In this document: positions 7,656 to 14,366 of the stretch, piece after piece
How the letters are laid out: the number at the start of each line of letters is the position of its first letter
Position numbering within the stretch: the stretch's first letter is position 1
Assembly (NCBI GenBank): GCA_964505415.1
Contig: CAZDHW010000021.1
Span: forward strand, 1-25,331
Direction: 5' to 3'
Length of the DNA stretch: 25,331 nucleotides
From: DTDR01 sp964505415
Lineage (GTDB): Bacteria; Hydrothermota; Tepidihabitantia; Tepidihabitantales; DTDR01
Notes under the pieces: model-generated
The model's database searches: none
What the model saw: the letters and a program-made list of their open reading frames with translations, nothing else
Told to the model about the DNA's origin: nothing
Made by a program: the position numbers and the translations under genes

Positions 7656-9041
7656 ATGGAAAGAAAAATTTTTTCTTTAAAATATCGACCAAAAACTTTT
7701 GACGAAATTTTTGTTCAAGATGTTGTTGTGAGAACATTAAAAAATGCGATTTTAAATAATAAAATCCATAACGCTTATCTCTTTTGTGGTCCCCGAGGAA
7801 CCGGTAAAACAACCACCGCCCGAATTTTTGCGAAAGCCTTAAATTGTGAAAAAGGGATGGCAGTTAATCCTTGTAATCAGTGCGAAATTTGTAAAGAAAT
7901 TGATAATTCTAATTGTTTGGATGTGATTGAAATTGACGGAGCTTCTAATCGGGGAATTGATGAGGTAAGAGAATTAAGGGAAAAGGCGCGATTTAACCCC
8001 ATAAAAGGTAGGTTTAAGGTTTATATTATTGATGAAGTTCATATGTTAACAACCGAAGCCTTTAATGCCTTATTAAAAATCTTGGAGGAACCACCCCCTT
8101 ATGTGAAATTTATCTTTGCGACCACCAACCCTTCCAAAATTCCCAAGACAATAATCTCCCGTTGCCAAAGGTTTGATTTTAGAAAGGCAACTGTAAACGA
8201 GTTGGTTTTAAGATTAAAAGAGATTGCCAAAAAGGAGAATCTTGTTTTAGAAGAAGATGCTTATTATCAAATTGCCAAAAGAGCCGATGGTGCCATTAGA
8301 GATGCGGAAGTTATTTTGGAGCAGGTTTCAATTTTTGCCTCGCAACCAATTAAAGGTGAAGATGTTGAAAAACTTTTGGGAGCTATCCCCGAAAAGATAA
8401 TTTTTGAATATTTTGAAGAATTAAAGAAGGCTAATATTAAAGATGTTTTAAAATTTTTAGTAAAAATTGAAAAAGAAGGCAGCGACCCCTTTGAATTTTA
8501 TAAAAGTATTCTTTTTAGTTTTCGGACAATCTTACTGATAAAAAATGATTTACCGCAAAAGGTATTGGGAATTACTACCGAAGAATATCAATTTTTTCAG
8601 CAGATTGGTAATCTTTTTTCCGATAATGAACTTTACGAAATGGTTAATATTTTAATCAATTATGAAAAATTTTTGAAATATACTTCTTTTCCGGAAATTA
8701 TTTTAGAGAATTTGAGTTTAGCCTTACTAAAATATTTTAAATTGAAAAAGGAGATGGGCATAATCTCTTTGGGTGAGATTTATAGTATTTCACCGAAAAT
8801 CGCCAGCCTCTTAGAGGATACCATTATCAAAGAAGTGGATAATCTTATTCATATTTTTTATCCACCGGTTAAAGGCAAATTAACCCTTCTTCAAGAACAT
8901 GAAGAGGAGATAAAAGAAGTTTTAAAGAAAATTCTAAATAAAGATATTAGGATAAAATTTATTCAGAAAGAGATAAAAGAAGAAAAAAAGATTTCTGAAA
9001 TTTTAGATAAAACTTTTGAAGGTTTTGAAGAGATTGAATGA
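7656..9041 (+). CDS. dnaX: DNA polymerase III clamp-loader subunit (gamma/tau)
   Basis: The AAA+ ATPase subunit that loads the sliding clamp onto DNA. Walker A GPRGTGKT at residues 45-52, four zinc-binding cysteines (C64, C73, C76, C79), Walker B IIDEVHML at 124-131, and the sensor/SRC arginine motif at 168-170. LKILEEPP is also present. The whole N-terminal part matches DnaX closely. At 461 residues it is much shorter than E. coli tau (643) and ends after a degraded helical collar region, so it resembles a gamma-length product without the long DnaB/alpha-binding tail. The ATG is leaderless by promoter position. The stop overlaps the recR start (ATGA). The ybaB/ebfC gene often found between dnaX and recR is absent here. 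Confidence 0.96.
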   Translation: MERKIFSLKYRPKTFDEIFVQDVVVRTLKNAILNNKIHNAYLFCGPRGTGKTTTARIFAKALNCEKGMAVNPCNQCEICKEIDNSNCLDVIEIDGASNRGIDEVRELREKARFNPIKGRFKVYIIDEVHMLTTEAFNALLKILEEPPPYVKFIFATTNPSKIPKTIISRCQRFDFRKATVNELVLRLKEIAKKENLVLEEDAYYQIAKRADGAIRDAEVILEQVSIFASQPIKGEDVEKLLGAIPEKIIFEYFEELKKANIKDVLKFLVKIEKEGSDPFEFYKSILFSFRTILLIKNDLPQKVLGITTEEYQFFQQIGNLFSDNELYEMVNILINYEKFLKYTSFPEIILENLSLALLKYFKLKKEMGIISLGEIYSISPKIASLLEDTIIKEVDNLIHIFYPPVKGKLTLLQEHEEEIKEVLKKILNKDIRIKFIQKEIKEEKKISEILDKTFEGFEEIE

Positions 9042-9628
9042 ACGAAGATTTTAAAAGGGTGTTAAAATTTTTGGAAAAATTACCGGGAATCGGTAAAAGA
9101 AGTGCCCAAAGAATAGGATTTGCCTTATTAAAAATGAAGGAAGAGGAGATAAAAGAATTTGTTGCTTCGTTAATTAACTCGCGGGTTAATTTAAAAATCT
9201 GCCAGGAATGTTTTAATTATAGTAAAGAAAAAAGTTGTAAAATCTGCCAAGATGAAAGTCGCGATAAAAGTTTGTTATGCATCGTGGAAGAACCGGAGCA
9301 TCTTTTTTATCTGGAAACGGCTAAAATTTATCACGGTAAATATTTTGTCCTTGGCGGTCTTTTGACATCGGAAAAAGAAGGAATAATGAAAGAGAGGATA
9401 GAGAAGTTGGTTAAAAAAGTGAATGATGATAATCTGAAAGAAATAATTATTGCTTTAAATCCAACAACCGAAGGGGAAGCTACTGCCCATTATCTTTATG
9501 ACATCTTAAAAGAATATAATAAAAAAATAACCCGCATCGCCTTAGGGTTGCCCTTTGGTTCTTCCTTAGAATTGGCAGACCCAATTACCATTGCCAAGGC
9601 AATAGAGGGAAGAAAAGAATTAATTTAA
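9038..9628 (+). CDS. recR: Recombination mediator RecR
   Basis: RecR acts with RecO (and RecF) to load RecA at single-stranded gaps. Order of parts: helix-hairpin-helix LEKLPGIGKRSAQRIGFALL (residues 12-31), a Cys4 zinc finger (C55, C58, C67, C70), then a TOPRIM domain with CIVEEPEHLF and ALNPTTEGEATAHYL, and the C-terminal ITRIALGLPFGSSLELAD. Length 196 is normal. The loop that usually reads GG-x-x-SPLDG is here GGLLTSEKEG, a departure from the common form. The ATG overlaps the dnaX stop by 4 bases, so the two are co-translated. Confidence 0.96.
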   Translation: MNEDFKRVLKFLEKLPGIGKRSAQRIGFALLKMKEEEIKEFVASLINSRVNLKICQECFNYSKEKSCKICQDESRDKSLLCIVEEPEHLFYLETAKIYHGKYFVLGGLLTSEKEGIMKERIEKLVKKVNDDNLKEIIIALNPTTEGEATAHYLYDILKEYNKKITRIALGLPFGSSLELADPITIAKAIEGRKELI

Positions 9629-9646
9629 TTAAAAAGGAGGAAGAAA

Positions 9647-10300
9647 ATGATTTTGGATATTTTTTTATCACCAAGAAATTATTTTTTAAGGTTAAAAGAA
9701 ACCCCTTTTTTTGTTATTCCTTTGATTATTATTCTTCTTTTTGCGGCAATTCAAGCTTATGTAGCAAACCGTTATACCGATGTTTCCCAAATTATTAAAA
9801 GAATGGAAGAAAGAGGAGCACCACCGGAACAGATAGAAAGGGTTGAAGAATTTTTCAAAAAGCCAACCCGTTTAATTATAAGCTTAGTAAGTGCCCTAAT
9901 TGTTACTCTTATTTTTCTTTTAATAATTACTTTGATTTTTAATTTTTCTTTATCTTTATTAGGAATTGAAGGCAATTTTAAAAAAACCTTTGCTATTGTT
10001 TGTGGAGCCAGTTTAGTATCAGCTTTTGGTTCTTTAGTTAGAAGTCTCATTATTATTTTACGTCGGTCACCTTTTGTTACTACCAGTTTGGCTTTAATTT
10101 CACCAAAAGAAAAAGGGTTATTATTTCCTTTTCTTTCCCGCTTTGACTTTTTTATTATTTGGCAGATGATTTTAGTTGCCTTTGGTTTAAAAATTGTTTT
10201 TGATATTAAAGGTAATAAAACTTATTATTTAGTATTTGGTATCTGGCTTTGCTGGATAGTTATTTCAACCTTTTTATTTAGAGGACCGCAGAGATTTTAG
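9647..10300 (+). CDS. Yip1-family integral membrane protein
   Basis: 217 residues. It begins ILDIFLSPRNYFLRLKETP, the short amphipathic 'f-x-P-x-x-x-f-x-x-l' lead typical of bacterial Yip1/YIF1-domain proteins, followed by five likely membrane spans (about residues 23-40, 77-100, 110-132, 165-183 and 190-210). A charged loop at about residues 42-70 carries KRMEERGAPPEQIERVEEFF. The function of bacterial members is unknown. The start has an excellent AAGGAGG Shine-Dalgarno, and the gene lies 18 bases after recR with no promoter, so it is probably the last gene of the dnaX transcript. Its stop directly abuts the stop of the opposite nfo gene. Confidence 0.75.
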   Translation: MILDIFLSPRNYFLRLKETPFFVIPLIIILLFAAIQAYVANRYTDVSQIIKRMEERGAPPEQIERVEEFFKKPTRLIISLVSALIVTLIFLLIITLIFNFSLSLLGIEGNFKKTFAIVCGASLVSAFGSLVRSLIIILRRSPFVTTSLALISPKEKGLLFPFLSRFDFFIIWQMILVAFGLKIVFDIKGNKTYYLVFGIWLCWIVISTFLFRGPQRF

Positions 10301-11140
10301 TTATTCTAATAAACTTTTTACCATTTTCAAATTCATTAAATCCCATTTGGTATCATTTTTGGGCGTTTCTAAGATGGCGGGCAAATGTTTTAATAATGGA
10401 TGGTTTAAAATATTTCTAAAACCTTCTTTTCCAATCTTACCCTTACCAATATGCCAATGCCTATCAACCCGACTCCCCAAATCAGTTTTAGAATCGTTTA
10501 GATGTAATAAATATAATTTTCTTAAACCAATCAAACTATCTAATTCTCTTAAAGTTTCGTCCAATCCTTCTTTGGTAGCAATATTATATCCGGCTTCAAA
10601 AATGTGAGCAGTATCGATAACCAATCCAACCCTTTCTTTATCTTCTACCAAGTCAATTATTTTTTTAATGCTTTCAAAATTATAACCAATTTCGCTTCCC
10701 ATACCGGCGGTATTTTCTAAAAGTAAAATCACTCTATTTTTTACTTTAAAAAAGGCTTCGTTTATTCCCAAAGCAACATTCTTTAAAGCATTTTCTTCAT
10801 CAGTTCCCATTCTTTTGCCGATATGCATTACCACATATTCCGCACCTAAAATTTCGGCTCTTTCTAATTCGGCAATCAGCGCTTGAAGGGATTTTTTAAA
10901 AATGGTCTTTTTACCCGAAGCTAAATTCGGAAGATAAGGCATATGAACAAAAAGGGGATAAATCTTATTTTCTTCAAGTTCTTTTCTAAAAATTTCTACT
11001 TCTTTTAAATTTAATTTAGAAATACGCCAACCACGAGGATTACGGGAAAAGATTTGAATAGTTTCGCATCCCCTTTTTTTTGCCCTTTCGACAACTTTTT
11101 TAAAACCACCACTAATGGCAATGTGAAAACCAATCCTCAT
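10301..11140 (-). CDS. nfo: Endonuclease IV (AP endonuclease)
   Basis: A 279-residue TIM-barrel enzyme that cuts DNA 5' to abasic sites using three zinc ions. All nine expected metal ligands are present: H66 (FVHMP), H106 (VVMHIG), E142 (LLEN), D176 and H179 (VIDTAHIF), H213 (LHLND), D226 and H228 (RVDRHWHIG), E258 (ILETPK). The N-terminal GFHIAISGG is the usual lead. It has its own leaderless-type promoter 6 nt before the ATG, just beyond the hisC stop. Its stop codon touches the stop codon of the opposite Yip1 gene with no base between them. Confidence 0.96.
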   Translation of the reverse strand: MRIGFHIAISGGFKKVVERAKKRGCETIQIFSRNPRGWRISKLNLKEVEIFRKELEENKIYPLFVHMPYLPNLASGKKTIFKKSLQALIAELERAEILGAEYVVMHIGKRMGTDEENALKNVALGINEAFFKVKNRVILLLENTAGMGSEIGYNFESIKKIIDLVEDKERVGLVIDTAHIFEAGYNIATKEGLDETLRELDSLIGLRKLYLLHLNDSKTDLGSRVDRHWHIGKGKIGKEGFRNILNHPLLKHLPAILETPKNDTKWDLMNLKMVKSLLE

Positions 11141-11146
11141 AGATTG

Positions 11147-11174
11147 ATTTTAATTAAAACCATTTAAAAGTCAA
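11147..11174 (-). promoter_or_regulatory. Promoter of nfo, leaderless type
   Basis: On the minus strand TTGACT (11174-11169), a 16-bp spacer and TAAAAT (11152-11147), then 6 nt to the ATG at 11140. No Shine-Dalgarno. It fits in the gap between the hisC stop and the nfo start. Confidence 0.65.
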
Positions 11175-11181
11175 GATATTT

Positions 11182-12282
11182 TTAGGTAATTTCGGCTAAA
11201 ACCTTATTTAAACACTTTATAAAATATTCGTTCTCTTCTGGGGTACCGATGGTAACCCTTAAAGCATTAGGAAAATCGTATTCTTTTAGGGTTCTGGTTA
11301 TCACTCCCAATTTTAACAATTTCTCAAAAATAATTTGGGAATCAACCGGAAAGTTCACGAAGACGAAATTGGCATGAGTTTCCAAAAAAAAGACATTTTT
11401 TATCTTTGCCAACTCTTTATAGAGATATTTTTTGCCCATTTCGTTATTCCTAATACTTTTTTTAACAAATCTGACATCATCCAAAGCAGCAATGGCGGCA
11501 ATCTGGGCTAATCGGTTTACATGGAAGGGATAGCGGACCTTATTCAAAGCGGTAATAATTTCTGGTTTAGAAAATCCGTAGCCCACCCTTAACCCGGCAA
11601 GACCGTAGATTTTAGAAAAGGTTCTCAATATCAAAACATTCTTCCCTTTTCTTAGATAACGAAAGGTATCTGGATATTTCTTTTCGGTTATATATTCATA
11701 ATAGGCCTCGTCAAGAATTACTAAAATATTATCAGGGATCTTTTCCATAAACTCATCCAACTCTTTTTTATAAACGATTGTTCCTAAGGGGTTTATGGGA
11801 ATATCCAAATAGATAATTTTCGTATTAGGGGTTATGGAAGTTAGAATTCTTTCCAAATCGTGACGGTATTCTTTTAAAGGAATTTCAACACATTTGGCGC
11901 CAGCAACCTGGGAGCCAATTTTTGCTAAAACAAAACTTCCTTTGGAGACAATTAATTCGTCGTTAGGCGGATTAAGAAAGGCAAGGCAGGCAAGATAGAT
12001 GATTTCCACTGAGCCGTTGCCGGTGATAATGCAATTTTCATTAATGTTAAATTTTTCGGAAAGCTTTCTTTTTAAATAATAAACAATATCATCCGGATAG
12101 AGATAACTTTCTTTAATTGCCTTTCTTATCGCCTTAATTGCCTTGGGTGATGTTCCTAAGGGGTTTTCGTTTGATGCCAATTTGATAACTTTTTTTAATC
12201 CCAATTCCCGACAAACCTCTTCAATTGGTTTGCCCGGACGGTAAGGTTGAATTCTTTCTAAATCAGTTCTTGGTTGTACCAT
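11182..12282 (-). CDS. hisC: Histidinol-phosphate aminotransferase (class I/II PLP aminotransferase)
   Basis: 366 residues, fold-type I aminotransferase. KLASNENPLGTSPKA near residue 34 is the HisC substrate-loop signature. ILDEAYYEY holds the PLP-ring aspartate, and RTFSKIYGLAGLRVGYG has the Schiff-base lysine K224. The usual NPNNPTG stretch reads DIPINPLGT, a modest divergence. HisC converts imidazole-acetol phosphate to histidinol phosphate, but paralogues also act on aromatic amino acids. No other his genes are in the window, so the substrate is not certain. The start (GGGAGG Shine-Dalgarno about 6 nt upstream) lies 20 bases inside the end of the preceding flippase-like gene, so it belongs to that operon by position. 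Confidence 0.88.
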   Translation of the reverse strand: MVQPRTDLERIQPYRPGKPIEEVCRELGLKKVIKLASNENPLGTSPKAIKAIRKAIKESYLYPDDIVYYLKRKLSEKFNINENCIITGNGSVEIIYLACLAFLNPPNDELIVSKGSFVLAKIGSQVAGAKCVEIPLKEYRHDLERILTSITPNTKIIYLDIPINPLGTIVYKKELDEFMEKIPDNILVILDEAYYEYITEKKYPDTFRYLRKGKNVLILRTFSKIYGLAGLRVGYGFSKPEIITALNKVRYPFHVNRLAQIAAIAALDDVRFVKKSIRNNEMGKKYLYKELAKIKNVFFLETHANFVFVNFPVDSQIIFEKLLKLGVITRTLKEYDFPNALRVTIGTPEENEYFIKCLNKVLAEIT

Positions 12283-13216
12283 TTTTATCCTCCCTTTTTA
12301 AAAATAAAAATATTATTCCCCCAATCAAAGAAAAGAAAAAATTGATTAATAAAAAAAATAAACTAACTAAACGGGCATTATTTTCTCCCAAATTGTTTTT
12401 AAAAAAATAGACAAAAGAATTCTCTCTTAAACCTAAGCCACCAATAGTAATGGGTAACATGGTAATGATACCGATTAAAGGGATATATAAAAGATAGGGA
12501 AGGAGTGCTGGCGAAGTATTTAGTGATTGGGCGGCATAAAACCAAACTAAGGAAAGAAATAATTGGATTAAAAGGGAAAAAAGGAAATTATAAAATAAAA
12601 CTAATTGATGATTTTTAAAAATAATAACCGCTAAATGGAACCTTTCAATTCTTTCACCAATCTTTAAGATTTTTATTTTTCCATAAATTTTTTTAAAAAG
12701 GGAATAAAACTTTTCCGAAAATAAAATTAACAAAAGAAAAAATAAAAAGATAGTTCCAATAGCATTTAAATAAAGATAATTAATTTTTTTATCTTGTAAA
12801 AAAATAAAAAAAGAAGCAATCAGAGCAAAGAAGAAAAGGCCAACAAAACCAATAGCTCGGTCAACAAAGACCGTGGAGAAGGCGTAAACAAGCCCTTTTT
12901 CTTTTTCGGTGTAAGCAATTCTAATGACATCGCCGCCAATAGTAGTTGGTAAAATGTTATTAAAAAATAAAGAAGCAAAATAAACCTTTAAAAGATAAGA
13001 AAAAGAATAATTGATTTTAATTGCCGATAAAAGCATTTTCCATCTAATATTAGAAATAATCACAAATAAAAGAAAAAAAAGGAAGGCTAAGAAAGTATAA
13101 TAAAGGTTGATATTTTCCAATACCTTTAAACTCCTATCCCAATCTATCTTTCTTAAAAGATAATAGAGTAAAAGAAGGGCAATTAAAATTCTTAAATAGT
13201 TAAATATTTTTTTCAT
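12263..13216 (-). CDS. LPG-synthase transmembrane-domain protein (UPF0104/AglD-like flippase family)
   Basis: 317 residues, with about eight hydrophobic spans. Family signs: NILPTTIGGDVIRIAY at about residue 92 (the 'PttiGGD' motif), STVFVDRAIGFVGLF (VfvDR motif) at about 117-131, and the C-terminal MLPITIGGLGLRENSFVYFF ('PiSiGGlGlrE'). These domains occur alone as putative lipid flippases or next to glycosyltransferases, and in MprF as the flippase half. There is no attached aminoacyl-transfer domain. The ATG overlaps the glycosyltransferase stop by 4 bases (ATGA), supporting joint work on a lipid-linked sugar or a surface lipid (inference). Confidence 0.85.
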   Translation of the reverse strand: MKKIFNYLRILIALLLLYYLLRKIDWDRSLKVLENINLYYTFLAFLFFLLFVIISNIRWKMLLSAIKINYSFSYLLKVYFASLFFNNILPTTIGGDVIRIAYTEKEKGLVYAFSTVFVDRAIGFVGLFFFALIASFFIFLQDKKINYLYLNAIGTIFLFFLLLILFSEKFYSLFKKIYGKIKILKIGERIERFHLAVIIFKNHQLVLFYNFLFSLLIQLFLSLVWFYAAQSLNTSPALLPYLLYIPLIGIITMLPITIGGLGLRENSFVYFFKNNLGENNARLVSLFFLLINFFFSLIGGIIFLFLKREDKNGTTKN

Positions 13217-14112
13217 TTTAGTTTCTTTTCAATATCTTCTAACCGCTCAATAATACTTGTTTGGACTTCACCAATTAAACCTAAACTGAAAAACAAAATA
13301 CCGCTTAAAATCAAAAGGATAACCAAATATAAAAGGGGACGATAGCCATGACCAAAAAGTCTTAAAATAATGGCAAGGAGCCCCACTAAAAAACCAAAAG
13401 TTAAAGAAGCCAAACCAATAGTTCCGAAATAAAGCATTGGTTTTTTTAAAAATGTCAATTGAAAAGCTACCGCCAACAAATCAAAAAAGCCAATAATAAT
13501 CCTTTTCTTAGAAGAATATTTGGGAAGACCATATTCCCTTTTTCTTAAAACAACCGGAATTTCAGTAACCTTATAACCAAGATGAAAGGCAAGAGGAACA
13601 ATATAACGATGCCAATCCTTTCTTAATTTCATATTTTCTAAAACCTCTTTTCTCATCCCTTTTAAGGCATTAATATCTCTTACCGGAATTCGGAAAAGAA
13701 GCCGGGCCAAAAAATTATAAATCTTTGAGATAAGCTTCTTTTCATATTTACCAATTTTATAACCACAAACCAAATCATAACCTTCTTCTATTTTTTCAAC
13801 GATTTTAATAATATCTTCAGGTAAAAACTGCCTATCAGCATCGTAGATAACAATTATTTCTCCCGAAGAAGCCTTTAAGCCACTGATAATTGCTTCCGTC
13901 TTCCCATAGTTTTTTAGGTGTTTTATAACTTTTATATTATCATACTTCCTTGCCTCTTCTAATGCGATTTCATAAGTACCATCATTGCTGCCATCATCAA
14001 CCAGAATAATTTCATAATCTTTATTTAATTTTTCTTTTAATTCTTTAAATAAAAAAGGAATATTTTCTTTCTCATTATAAGCTGGACAGATCACCGAAAC
14101 CTTAAAATTCAA
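13213..14112 (-). CDS. Family 2 glycosyltransferase, polyprenyl-phosphate sugar synthase type
   Basis: 299 residues. An N-terminal GT-A domain with SVICPAYNE, VDDGS (D39, D40) and the metal-binding DAD at 91-93 (YDADRQFLPED) is followed by two C-terminal membrane spans (about residues 232-255 and 262-285). This is the layout of DPM1/GtrB/ArnC-like enzymes that move a sugar from a nucleotide to undecaprenyl or dolichyl phosphate. The start is TTG at 14112: no ATG or GTG fits without cutting the first beta strand, and the promoter -10 ends 8 nt before it. It leads a three-gene operon with the flippase-like protein and HisC. The sugar is unknown. Confidence 0.88.
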   Translation of the reverse strand: MNFKVSVICPAYNEKENIPFLFKELKEKLNKDYEIILVDDGSNDGTYEIALEEARKYDNIKVIKHLKNYGKTEAIISGLKASSGEIIVIYDADRQFLPEDIIKIVEKIEEGYDLVCGYKIGKYEKKLISKIYNFLARLLFRIPVRDINALKGMRKEVLENMKLRKDWHRYIVPLAFHLGYKVTEIPVVLRKREYGLPKYSSKKRIIIGFFDLLAVAFQLTFLKKPMLYFGTIGLASLTFGFLVGLLAIILRLFGHGYRPLLYLVILLILSGILFFSLGLIGEVQTSIIERLEDIEKKLK

Positions 14113-14120
14113 CCTATAAA

Positions 14121-14148
14121 ATTATAACAAAAATTTTAATTTTGTCAA
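14121..14148 (-). promoter_or_regulatory. Promoter of the glycosyltransferase operon
   Basis: Consensus on both boxes on the minus strand: TTGACA (14148-14143), 16 bp, TATAAT (14126-14121). Eight nt then separate it from the TTG start codon at 14112. Confidence 0.75.
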
Positions 14149-14160
14149 TGAAAAATATAA

Positions 14161-14283
14161 TGACTTATTGAAATTTAAAAGTTTCCTATAAGGAAAATTT
14201 TTATTTAAGTCAAATTTTATTTAAGTTATTGAAAATCAATAGTTTATTTAATTTTAATAAATTTATAGGGAGCTATCCCCTAT
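14161..14283. repeat. Cluster of three small inverted repeats in the gap between pruA and the glycosyltransferase gene
   Basis: In this 254-base gap without genes I see three dyads. First, 14177-14201: AAAA-g-TTTCCT against AGGAAA-a-TTTT, ten of eleven pairs, nested inside TGACTTA (14161-14167) and TAAGTCA (14206-14212). Second, 14227-14241: TATTGA, AAA, TCAATA. Third, 14265-14283: ATAGGG, 7-nt loop, CCCTAT. None is followed by a clean T run in either direction, so a standard terminator call is weak. Some could be chance in such AT-rich sequence. Confidence 0.4.
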
Positions 14284-14366
14284 ACCACCTTATATTTCCT
14301 TTATTTAAATATTAAAATTATTACCAAGATAAACCTTCTCCTTTCCAATGGTTAAAGTTCTTACAC

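Noticed and set aside
10347..10607. Rightward 86-codon frame inside nfo
   Set aside because: Antisense to endonuclease IV, which has all metal ligands. No ribosome site.
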